From positions 2,974,666 through 3,038,665 of the forward strand of contig JANPWX010000619.1 of NCBI GenBank assembly GCA_024734555.1: DNA of 64,000 nucleotides, in the 5' to 3' direction. The position numbers were made by a program, and so were the translations under genes. The notes below the pieces were generated by a model. That model saw nothing but the letters and a program-made list of their open reading frames with translations, did not search any database and was not told where the DNA came from. This DNA comes from Trochalopteron elliotii (taxonomy: Eukaryota > Chordata > Aves > Passeriformes > Leiothrichidae). Position 1 is the first letter of the stretch. Every line of letters starts with the position of its first letter. Shown piece by piece: positions 1-12,000 of this stretch.

Positions 1-295
1 CCCCCATCTGTCTACAACTGCCCTTCAGGAAGTTATAGAGAGTGATAAGGTCACCTCTGAGTCTCCTTTTCTGCAGGCTAAACGACCCCAGCTCCCTCAG
101 ACGTTCTTCCTATGGCTTGTTTTCCAAGCCACCAGCTTGGTTGCCCTCCTCTGGACATGTTCAAGCATCTCAATGTCCTTCCTAAACTGAGGGCCCAGAA
201 CTGGACACAATACTCAAGGTGTGGTCTCACCAGTGCCCAGTACAGGGGAAGAATGACCTCCCTGCTCCTGCTGGCCACACTATTCCTGATAGTTT
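1..295 (-). repeat. CR1 LINE fragment, minus strand, cut by the window edge
   Basis: Read on the minus strand, this piece encodes the late part of CR1 ORF2. The motif [33 protein letters not shown] is spread over roughly 200-310 (key landmarks [20 protein letters not shown]), followed by degenerate sequence towards position 1. On the plus strand this gives the familiar avian antisense text around 230 (GGTCTCACCAGTGCCCAGTA). The frame is interrupted, so the copy is dead. Its 3' end lies at or beyond the left edge; the 5' truncation is near 295. It is upstream of BRMS1L exon 2, presumably in intron 1. Confidence 0.9.
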
Positions 296-2994
296 TCAAT
301 TGGAAAACCATGAAATTTGATCTTTCAACATTTTACTTTTTCAGCAATGCATATTCCACAGTCTGTGTGTTATTTAAGGCCATGAGGAAGGAATTCCATA
401 AGTGGGAAATTAAAGATATGTCAGGACTCTGAAAATCTTCATCATTTTATGTATCTTATTGGAGGAAGAATAAAGATAAAACACTTGAAGGGCAAGTTGG
501 CATGTGAATTGACATTTAGTATGAATGATAGGTAGAATGAAGACTTCTAGGCAGAAGGTCAAAGACTTTTCAGAGTATTTGTAGCTGAGAGGAGATTGGA
601 GAGAGCTATGTGTTATTTCTTTATCTACAAGGAGGTCAGCTATACCCACAGATGAATATACCCCCCAATGAATAGCAATTCCCTTGCAACACAAGTTTAA
701 AATGTGAGATGCAGTCCCTTTCCCCTCCAACAGTGGGGGTTCTCTGATCCTCAGCCAGGGTTACAGTTTTCTTTGCTTTGTACTCCCTAAACATACACAA
801 ACAATAAAATCCGTGTTAAGTTTTAAAAAAAGCTTGTGAGTGAGCTCCTTAGTAAAACAGAATCAAAAGCATAGGAGAACACCTTTGAAACATGTTTGAG
901 AATAAAGGGGAAAAACTGTGGGTATCCCAGTGCTTGTTCCTGTTTTGTTTCACTGGGAGATGCCTTCAAATTTAAGAGCTTTATTTTTGTAGCACAGAAA
1001 TACTTTATACAACTCTGAGTAATATGATTGACACATTCCTTAAATCTGGCCAAATTACAAGTTGCTGAATCGATTTTGGCTTGGATATTGTGTCAAATAG
1101 TCAAATAAAACTTTGTTCTTTAATAGGATTTTCTGCCTTATTCTTGAGAGCAATATTTTAATATAAATAGTATCTCTTAACAGCCTGATACGTTCTTCCC
1201 CCATCCTCTCCATTAATTGTTTTTTTTTTAAGTTCTGTCTTCAAATTTTTCTTGCTCTGCTTTGAAGTACTTCAGATTATATTGTGTTTTAAACTGTGCT
1301 CTGCCCTGTTTGATTGTACTAACAGTAGTATGAGAGACTGCACTAGGTCTTTAATTTGGACTCATAGCTGCCATTGTAATGCTGATTGGTATTGCTGTGC
1401 TGACTGCTGGTTTTCATATCCAGGCAGAGGAGGTTACTATATTTTTTAGTCTTAAAAGCTTGTGATGATTTCAGGAAGAAGTGCAGGGAGGGCTGAGTAG
1501 ACAATCTGATTTAATAAGATCCTTCCAAGTAGCTAGTGGCCCTGAAGCTACTCCTTTTACCTCATCAGCTTTACAAATTGCCATACTGTTTTGCAAAACA
1601 ATAAGGATGAAGACTTGCATGCTGCATTCTAGTTGGTTGGTGTTGATGTTGGAGACAGCATAAAGCAGTTAGACATGTTTGTTGGAAAAATGTGAGTGAG
1701 GAAGAAGGAAAAAGCTCAGAGTTGTCTATAGCCTAAAAGAGTTATCCCTGCTGGGCTCAGGATCCTACTCTGCCTCTCTGTCAGGAGGTAGGATTTTTCT
1801 TGCCAGAGTAGCTGCTTACATAAGTGATGGCTCCTTAGGACAGTGCCTTCTCTCAGGCATCTGGCCTGTTTGCAGCAGTTCAGTCACAGTTCCTTAGTGC
1901 CATCCCTTCTGCATGCCTGCTACTGGGTGATAATGGTCAGCCGTAGTGTAACTGCAGAGGGCTAATTCCTGCAGATACCGCCATTATAAAGCAGTTTCAC
2001 TTATCTGGCTTTTGAATATGGCTTAACAAAACCTCTTTTCTTTTTTTTTTCCCTGAGAAGGCTGGGAAAGAGTTAAGAATTTTGTATCTTAGTTTCTCAG
2101 TTTTCTAGTCTAAGAAAGGCCAGCGGAGCTAACAACTGCTGTTGAGTAACATTGGATGTTATAATGGCAAGTGTCAAAAGTTTTGGCAAGAAATTGTCTA
2201 TTTATGTTGCTTTATCTTCCCTAGGTAAATTACAAAAAAAAAAAAAATCAGGAATATAAATTAAAATAAAATCTGTGAAAAATTTAGCATGAATTATTTT
2301 GCTGCATGAAAGCATATAAAGCCAAGTGTCTGCAGTGTTCTAGACTTTACAGGTTAAGAAATATTTCATTAGAGTAATTTCAAACGGTCATTAAAATGAA
2401 CTGCAGATATTTTTACATTAATATTTCAACTTCAAAGAACTTTTTCAGTTGGACAGGGTGAAACCCGTTTCAAAATTATATGTTACTTTTTCTTTAAAGA
2501 ATATTAATAAAACAAATCTTGAATTGTATATGACAAAGATAATACTGAACTGTGCATTCTGGGGATTGCTTTTTTTTTGTACTAACCCAGGATACACTTG
2601 AATTTTCAGTAGTGGCTTATAACTGCTCATCCTTAATGGTGTCTTTCACTTGGTGTGATATACATTGTTTGGTTTTTCTCTTTCATGCATTCTTATGTAT
2701 TATTTGTATTTCAGTCATGAAATTACCCTCTTGAGGTCTTACAGTGCTGTTATTTCCTGTTTTGAGGGAGAATAATTGTTGTTTATGGAGTTTATTCTAG
2801 AGTTAGATCTGGATTTCTTGCTTTGTAGCTTATATGCCAAGTGATTTCTCATATTCTGCTTTATGAGAATAATAGTATAACAGAGAAGCTGTTCATGGCT
2901 ATAATTCAGGCACCCTTCTGCATTCACTAGAAACAAAATATCCAGTTTATTTGTTATATATTACGTTGTTAAATTTTTTTTTTTTTGTTCTTAG
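296..2994. other. Intron sequence upstream of BRMS1L exon 2
   Basis: No exon, CpG island or promoter-like GC-rich block is visible here. The sequence is AT-rich with poly-A and poly-T runs (for example a 13-A run near 2234 and a T run before 2985). The first BRMS1L coding exon, which in the human gene carries an acidic serine-rich stretch, is not found, so it must lie left of the window. I infer that this stretch is the 3' part of intron 1. Open frames here are short and unrecognised. Confidence 0.6.
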
Positions 2995-3085
2995 AAATGG
3001 ATGATGAGGACTGTGAAAGAAGAAGAATGGAATGTTTAGATGAAATGTCCAATCTTGAAAAGCAATTTACAGACCTTAAAGATCA
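2995..3085 (+). CDS. BRMS1L: BRMS1L exon 2
   Basis: The acceptor is a T-rich tract ending TTCTTAG and the donor is GTAAGT at 3086. The exon starts with the last two bases of a Glu codon, then ATG GAT GAT GAG, and encodes [20 protein letters not shown] onward to TDLKD. It ends with CA of a Gln codon completed by the A that opens exon 3. The internal ATG is probably not the start, because the human protein continues upstream through an acidic exon 1. Confidence 0.95.
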
Positions 3086-6000
3086 GTAAGTATTTTAATG
3101 TTTCAAGTGCCTACTTTGAGGATCCATTCCGTGAAAATATTGTGCTGGGGTTTCTTGTCTTTCATATATGTGGATGCTACTTTTGGAGAAGAGTAGGGAC
3201 TGGGAATTCTGAAATTACTGGCAGGCAGTTGCTCCAGAATGCTTCTGTGTATTTATGTATTTTTTGTTTTTCTATAAGGATGGTTTTGAAGTGTTCCTGT
3301 AAAGGGCTGGTCTGGGTCTGTGGCATCAAACTCCCTAGTAGAACCAAGGAATTGGGATTTTAGGGAAGTTTGAGATTTTGTGTAATTACTTATTCAGTAT
3401 CATTCTCATACTTTTATATATTTGGGACAGACCTAAGTGCATTGACTTTGCTAAGTAAGAAATTAGGTTGGGGTTTTTTTTTGGAGCAGTAGTTTTTGTA
3501 GTTGGTACCAATGAAAATTTCTTGTGATTACTGCAAACCAGGTACCAGTACAAGATAAAAGGAAAATACTGTTATCTCCCAGTCTGCCATAATACCTACA
3601 TAAGTAGCTAGTAAAAACCTACTTAAAAGAAGAGATAAACTTATTAGCCACAGTTATTCAAAAGTTACTGTCGTTTGTATTACAGCCTGTCATTTGTATC
3701 GTGGAATTATTAAGGTTGGAAAACACCTCTAAAATCATGAAGTTCAACCATTTACCTAACAGTGCCAGGTCCATACTAAACCATGTCTCTAAGCACCACA
3801 TCTATGCATATTTTTGAACACTTTCAGGGATTCCACCATTTCCTTGGGCAGCCTGTTCCAGTGCTTGGACACTCTTTCAGCAAAGAAATTTTTTCTAACA
3901 TCCAATCTAAGCCTCCCCTGGTGCAACTATTTCCTCTAGTCCTGCCTCTTGTTATCAGGTAGAACAGGCTGACCCTCACCTTGCTACAAACTACTTTCAG
4001 GTAGTTGTGGAGTGCAGTAAGCCTTCCTTGAGCCTCCTTTTCCTTAGGCTAAACAATCCCAGCTCCCTCAGCTGCTGCTCACAGGACTTGTGCTCCAGAC
4101 CCTTCACCAGCTCCATTGTCCTTCTTTGGACAAGCTCCAGCAGTGTATGTGAAGTTAAATTTGTTTTAACTTGAAGATAGATGCTTCTGTTCAAGATTAA
4201 ATTGGTGGCATTTTGGCAACTAACTTAGTAAGGTACTTGGTAAGTGAAACTTGGAGAAGGCCTGGTCTGTTCTTGGGCATATGCTTTAATTGAAAACTTA
4301 AGTCAGTTGTTATTATGGTTCAGATGCATATTTATATTGTGAGATAGTTCTTTCTGCTACAGAACATATAACTTGCTTTGCATAACAGGACACTGTGAGG
4401 TCTGGAAAAAATAGGGTCTGGAAAGAATTGCCCAACAAGAAATTCCTTGCTGTAGTGTCTTGAGAAGACTGCTTCTCCTACTGTTCTTTGGGCTGAGCAT
4501 GGAAAAACCTGTGAAATGCAGCCAATTGATGAGTACTGGAGCCAGTTGGTACTGATTGGTTTGGCATTTGTAAAACTGTCAGCTTTTGAGTTCAGCATTA
4601 CTCTTCCATCTATTCAACAGCTTGGATGACTGAAAACAATTTGTGGAAACACATCTTTAAGGAGTGAATATGAAAGAGGCTGGTCTTGAGAGGAAGGAAG
4701 CAAATACTTTTGGGGGCTTAGGGTTCACACATGGTGTTTGAGCTGTGGTTGAGCTATTGAGGAAGGTGTGGTAGAGATGCATTAGTTAGTTGAGAGGTAA
4801 GAGGTATTTGTGTGGGCTGGAAGAACAGTGATGGTGGGAATGCCAGAAAGGAGTATTAGAATGATGGAAGAGGCATTATAGGGAAAAGCAGCTGTGAATA
4901 GGGAAGTGATAACATTGGGAAAGTAGAAGATGCATAAACAATGGGACTTTTGTCACAACTAACAGCAGAGATGGTGTAATGATTGGGTCTGCCTCCTCCT
5001 CCATTTCAGGGAAATTGAATTTGGATGTTATGAGATAAGCAGCATTTACAGTGGTTTGGTAGCATTGATTCATTTTGGACAAATCATTGTTTGAAAGTAC
5101 TGGATAAACACTTGTAGTCCATCAACTGCTGTATTGTACCAAGTGCTGATAGCACCCAGTCCATAACTGCTTGCTCTTATGTAGCTGGTACTTGGTGCTG
5201 TGTAATCAAATGTTAGTGACTGGCCCAGTCGGGTGCACTGTGCACCCGGGCTTATGCTCTGGCTAAATAATCCTGCTGTAGCCCTGTGTTAACCACTATG
5301 TGCAGAGCATGCTCATCAAGGGTTAAGCCCAGCAAGCTGGGGTTTGATCAGCTGCAGGCTGTGTTATCTAACTGCAGATCCTGGTGGCAAGGTGAGCAGG
5401 CAGCTGTTTCTCAGAGGTTTTGATATATCAGTATACATTAACCATATTTTGTCTAATTAATTACTTAACCTGTGCACTTTATACAAGTAAAAAGCAGCAT
5501 CCTTGTCCGAGGGACATCTGCTATGTCTGTGTAAACAGGTGACATTTGATGTATTTGTAACACTTACAAGAGTTTGTACATGGTTGCTTTGATTTTACAC
5601 CTTTTGATTGTGGGGTGCAAGGTGAAAAATGAGGACAGGAAAAGTTTGTTATATTGATGATTCTAAAATGGAATACTAACAGTTACAAGTAAGTGGAGAT
5701 TTATTGAGATTGAAATGTTGGTAATTGATATTACATTAAATTCTTCAAAATGCAAGCAGATTGATTCATTGTCTGCCAGAAAATATCAGCTTTTATGGAA
5801 TGACTAAATTTCAGGTAAAATAAAAATATTTTAATTACTCTTCCTTTTAGCAGGAATGTAGTATTTCAGAAATTATCTCATGATATTTATAACAGTACGC
5901 AACATGTAGATCTTCACAGGAGATTAATTGAGGTTTGCTTCGTTAAGCACCTCCATCTCATTTTCCTTGGTTTATGGTAGTGTGGGAGCAGATACGTGAA

Positions 6001-9000
6001 CACAAATACGAATGATCATTTCTATCCACAAACTGTCTTTCTCATGACAGCCCAGTTTGTTCTTATGTACTGTAGTACCTTTTCATCTCCTCTTCCATGT
6101 TGATTCATATCCTATTATTAACAGATGTGCAATGTTTTTCCTTGTTCCTTAGAGATGGAGATACATTTAACTTTATCCTTTCTGCACTTTTGATTATTTG
6201 CATTTGCTTTTCAGAAAGGCTTAATAGACATGGGTAGTGTTGTTCAAAAAGAAAATATGTATTGGAAAATTCAAACACTAGCAAATCCTCATTTTGTTTC
6301 AGTGTTCCATACCATTAACAAAGGGATGACAAACAGTTATTTTAAAAGTATTTCTTCTAAATTGTGCTTTATTTTAAATAAAATACATATTTTTATTTCT
6401 ATTATTTTAAGACTTTACAAAGAAAGATTAAGCCAAGTGGATGCAAAGCTACAAGAGGTCATAGCTGGAAAAGCACCTGAATATTTAGAGCCACTGGCAG
6501 CTTTACAAGAAAATATGCAAATCCGAACCAAGGTGGCAGGTAGGCACATAAAATGAGTATTGCTGTTTCAAAGTAAAAACTTGCTATCCATTTTAAGGTC
6601 AATCTTCTGTTTTCTTTAGAATTGTTGAAGGAGTGTGTTTTAAAGTTAGAAATATTGTAGCATAATTTTAAATATGAAGTAGTTTTTAAGTCAAAATGAA
6701 TATGTTGCTTACCTCCTTGCATAAGTTACCTGATAACATCACACTAAAAACACGGCTTTTTTTTATGTTTCACTTAATAGCTGCCTGTTTTTGTGTAGTA
6801 AGAACAAAATTACTGAGTAAAAGGTCATAATTTTTTTAGTCAGAAGGTTTGGGATCAAGTCTACACAGTGGTCATTTTTGAAGAGATATGTAGGTGCTCT
6901 GTCATGAAATGCTTGCTGTCTAATATGATGACATTGTTTCCTGCTCTTCTAGTCTGTGTCTCTTCTACTTCTCTGCTCCCGTCCTGTTCTGTCTTGGGAA
7001 AGAGGAAAAACCTCTTGTCCTTGGTGCTTTTATTTAAGCTGAATTTTAGTTATTAAAACTAATGTTTATACAGGTATTTGTGTTCGTAGAAGAAGGCAAG
7101 AACATTTATCTTCTTCTTGTATACAATCATGTAGTTGTACTAAATGGTAATATTATAGGAAGACAAAGTTCTGTACTTCCCTGTTGTAAATTTGTTTCAT
7201 GTTACAGCTTAATTTCGTTTGGAGGATTCAGCTGTCTAAGGGTTACCTAACACAGGCTGTCAGAGCGCCAAGACCGACACCTGTGATCTCTGTAGCCAAA
7301 GAAGCTATGTCAGTGTCTTTTCTAAGAAATTTAGCAGAAACATGGTGCAGGCAAACTGAAAAATGGCAAGCCACTTTATACTTTTCATAGTGCTAGTGCT
7401 GTTTTAGTACTACCCCGTATGTCTTCATTGGTACTTCTGACTTTGAGAATTTGAAATCTTTTGATCCACTGCATTTCTCTCCCTCCAGGTCTTGCTGTAA
7501 TGCTTTTTCTCAGCTGCTGACCCAGCAATTCTGGGTTTTAAGTTCTTAGCCCAAATTTACATGACAAGTCCTAAGTAGCCCACTTGGGCTTTGCAGGAGG
7601 ATCTCAACTGAACTTGCAAAATCTTTGATATAAAAGCAGCCTTAATCCAGGCTTTTCATTTTCAGTTTCAAATGTGGGTGTCCATCAGTGCTTTCATGTA
7701 GGTGGGTATGGGATATACATGTTACACATTCTCCTGATTGGTCTTCAGCACAATTGAAGAGCCATATTTCAATGTAAAAAAAGCTCAGCTTAAAAACAAC
7801 AGTTTCCGTGAAGCTGAGAGTAGAAAATAGGAGGGTTTTTTTCCATTTGTCCCCAGCTGAATGATCTTGATAAAATTATTCCATAAAAAGCAAGAGACTG
7901 CAGAACGGGCTTATTTGCTCTTACTGTTTTAGAACCTTGACAGAAATGGGTAATAGCAGGACTTGAGTTCTGGCAGGTAACCCATAAAGACCTACTGTTA
8001 CTTAAGAAATGGGATGGAGTGGTGACAAAACCTCCAAACTAGACTATATTTAGCTAAACTTCAGATATAGTTGCATCTGTGTTAGAACAGAAACTTGTGT
8101 TCCTCAGCTCTCTAAGGCACTATTCACATAAAATGTGGGTCTTGACAATTACAGTAAGTCAGAAAAACATCTGTTTCTTCTAGAATGGTTCATACCTATA
8201 TTTTTCAATTTCAGGCAAATAAACAGTGACCTAAATATGCCAGTCAGCCATAAGTATTAAGAAAATAAAAGCCAGCATAACATAGCAATGTAATAAAAGA
8301 ACACTTTGAGTTCGAGAATAGCATCACTGTGGAAAGATTGACATAATGCTTTGTGGTTTATTTTTTAGAGGGATTGCTACTAGTAGTTTTGTTCCTCTAG
8401 TACTGTGTTCATTTATACTAAGTTGAATTATAAGGGAAGTTGGTTTTGAAAGGTCTTCAGTTGCAAGACACCACCATTGTGTGTGCAAACTTAACTCCTC
8501 AAGTTTCTAATCTGAAGCAAAATAAGTGTTCTCTGTTGAATGCATTGGATATATTGAGTCAAGTTCTATTGATACTTGCCAGATATTACGTTACAGGTAC
8601 CTGGGGTTTTTTTGGGCTGCTTAGTGGACACATTTCCAGAAATGTCTAAAAATGCTTCTCATACTTAGAAGTGGTACCCTTTATCACAAGGTGACTGTTT
8701 TTAAGAATGGGGCAGTCTTGTTAATGAATGCAATTTATTAAGGTCATGCATTATAAAATAAGTCTTATTCCAAATATTAATTTGTAAACCCTTTTTCTTT
8801 CAATCAGTTTTCTAGTTGTTTTAAAACCCCAAAACCTTATTTTAAACTCTAATTAGAAAATAGAAGAGGCCATTCAGTAGTTAAGTTTGAAAACTGATAA
8901 TATTCAGGATAGTTTGATCAGAAATAAGAAATAGACATATTTTCTAAAGTTAGTGTGACCACCGGTGTAATTTATTGACTGACAGGAGAAGGAGTTAAAA

Positions 9001-12000
9001 TAGCATTCAGTTTTTCTCAGATCTTCAGAATTAAAGATTTACTTGTTCTTATTTTTATTCTTTAAAGCAGCCAGCCACTCTAAGTGCCTAATGTAATATA
9101 TATGCGTTTTCCACTGTGTGCGTGTGTTGGGGCTTGCAGGCAGTCTTAAAATGGAATTCTGAAAGTGGATATATGCTAAAGAAAGTAATGTTGCTGTAAT
9201 TTGTCTGATTACAGGTATCTATAGAGAGCTTTGTCTGGAATCTGTGAAGAACAAATATGAATGTGAAATTCAAGCCTCTCGACAGCACTGTGAGGTTGTA
9301 CCAGCTATTTCACATTGATAGCTAATCTCATCTAACTTTACTGTCTGTCATGCTTTTCAGGTTCAGTGCCTGTTTTTATTATTGTAGTTATTTGCTATTT
9401 GAATGCAATTGCCTTGTAATATTTAAGCCCACGCAACAGGTTATTCAAAAGCATCTAAAAATTAGAATCATAGAACATGTTGAGTTAGAAGGACCAAGAA
9501 TCATACCACATCCCTAGGAGTGCTGTCCAAACATTCCTTAAACTCAGACAAGCTGGGGCCACTTTTCTGGGCAGCCTGTTCTAGTGCTCAGCCACCCTCT
9601 GGGTGAAGAACCTTTTCCTGATATCCAACCTAAACCTCCCCTGGCTCAGCTTTACGCCTTTGCCTCAAATCCTGTCCCTGGTCACAAGAGTAAAGAGATT
9701 GGTACCTGCCCTTCTACTTCCCCTTGTGAGGATATTGAAGACCAAGATGAGGTCTCCCCTCAGTCTCCTCCAGGCTGAACAGACCAAGTGACCTCAGCTG
9801 CTCCTCATACGACTTCCCCTCAAGAGCCTTCACCATCCTCCTAGTCCTCCTCTGGACACTCTAATAGCTTAATGGCTTTCTTATATTGTGGCACCTAAAC
9901 CAGCCCCCAGCACTGGAGGTGAGGCCGCCCCAGTGCAGAGCAGAGCAGGACAATGCCCTCCCTTGCCTGGCTGGTGATGCTGTGCCTGTTGTTACCCAGG
10001 ACAGGGTTGGCCCTCCTGGCTGCCAGGGCACTGCTGGCTCAGATTCAGCTTTCTGTCCCTTTCTGTGGTGCTGCTCTCCAGCCTCTCATTCCCCAGTCTG
10101 TCTGTACATGCAGGGTTACCTTGTCCCAGATGCAGAATCCAGTAGTTGTTCTTTTTTAACTTGATTTGGTTGGTAATTGCCCAGCCTTCTAATTTGTCAA
10201 AGTCTCTGTGCAGGCCCTCTCTGCTCCTGAGGGAGTCAGCAGCCCCTTCCAGTTTAGTGTTGTCAGCAAACTTACTTAGTATTCCTTTGGGTCCTGTGTC
10301 TGAGTTGTTAATGAAGATGTTGAAAAGCTTTTTATTAGTTTGGCGTTGCATATACGTCTATCTATCTATATCTATCTATATAGATAAATATGTAATTATA
10401 TTTTCACTTGTGTTAAAGTGAGTGTGCTGTCTTTAAGGAGCTAGGATCTCATGCTAAGAAAGTGAATAGAGGGACATGTCATATGCTTTGTGGCTTCTAA
10501 AAAAGCTATTCTTGTATCTCTAAGCCTTCTTATTTTTCATTATCAAGTTCTTATTAATAGATTCCCACATGATTTTTTACCTTTTTAATAAAAAGATTAC
10601 CAGGAAAGTAACTAAAATATCTGACATAATTTTAGCAAAAAATACCTTACGTTTTAATAACAAAACCAAAGAAGTCTTTTTGAGATTAGCATTAGACAGC
10701 TACTGATAGAGTTGTCATTTCAAAAGCAGTTACAAGAAAAATATATTTCTCTCCTTGAACATAAAGGTTCCTGTTCACATATCTAAATACTGGATACTCT
10801 AATAAAAACACTCAAGTACATGTATGTCCAATGCTGTATGCAACTGCTTAGATACTGAGGTTTTCATTAGAGTACTCCTCAGCCCCCTTACAGTTGCTTA
10901 AAGGTGTTTTCCTCAGAGTGGTTCACCATATTCCTGAGTTCCTGGTTCCTGCTATACCAATAAAGCAAGAATGTGCGTGTGTACTGCTGAAAATATTTCA
11001 ATTTTCTTGATGCGTTGGGAAAGAATTAAGTTATGTGAAGGATGGCTCATTACTGGCTGTCTTTGCTCCTCTGAATACTCCTGAGGCTGGACAGAATCCT
11101 GTAAGACTTGCAAGGTCTCTTTTCCATGATTGAATGATTTGCTTTGGCTGTGTATTATTCCCTTAAGGTGGTCTTTGTCCCGTTTTGCTGTTATATGAAA
11201 CATTCAGAATTCACCATCCAATACAAGTCTCTGGGGGGGAAAAGCTCTATTAAGTCAGAAATGCTGTTTGTAGAATCACTGTTGCTCTAGAATATAACCA
11301 TTCAGCAAGAATGCCTCTGGTGCCTGTAATAGCTTTTCACACCTTATTTGTTACCAGGTATCTGAAGCAGAACACATGTCTGAACACAAGCACTATTTAA
11401 TGCTAAAATACAATTTTAAAATGGTTTCAGAACAGATAATACTCAATTGTCACTTCAGATGTATGTAAAGAGGCTTCTGCCTTTTAAATTCACCTGGGAA
11501 GTGTTTTTTTATAATGTGAAAGGCGGTCTTTTGAATTTGAATACTTTGTAACTTGAGGGAATGGTAAGCCTGACAATCATTTAGTGGAATAGAGTTCTTT
11601 GTCCATTCTTCAGCTGCTCTGCTTCACTCCAGCAAACTGGCTTCACCACTGGTAAAGGGAAGTTTCTGTTACTGAGCTGTGGGCAAGAGCAGTTGAGGTG
11701 CAGACATCTGCTCATTTGGCTGTAGGGAACTGTAGCTTCTGGCAGAGACATGGTAGCAATAGCTGGATGCATTGGCTTGAGCTGCTTATGCTGTTTTTTC
11801 AGTAAATCCAGCTTGGATTTACTGTTGTACTCTTTTACTTTTTACTCTTTTACTTGAATTTACTCTGTTTTCCTGAGTTATTGAAGACATTGCTCACTGG
11901 AAGTGAATGTTAAAATCTAACAATTGGCTGTATTTTCTACTGTTAGTTTTGGAAACATGCAAGCTTATGAAAGAACAGTAAAGTTATTTCCTTAAGGCTT

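Larger units (their letters stand above)
3086..6411 (+). other. BRMS1L intron 2
   Basis: GT-AG intron of 3.3 kb. It contains a minus-strand CR1 fragment at 3701-4150 and a 19-bp palindrome at 5230-5248. A GC-richer block at about 5210-5410 surrounds the palindrome and looks unlike the flanking AT-rich sequence; its nature is unknown. No coding potential is seen outside the CR1 remnant. Confidence 0.85.

Noticed and set aside
2987..3000. ATG at 2997 as the BRMS1L start codon
   Set aside because: A clear splice acceptor lies directly before it, and the known protein continues upstream through an acidic exon, so this Met is internal.
6230..6556. Open frame covering BRMS1L exon 3 as if it were a stand-alone gene
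   Set aside because: Only 6412-6539 is coding. The upstream part is intron 2 read through, and the end reads into intron 3.
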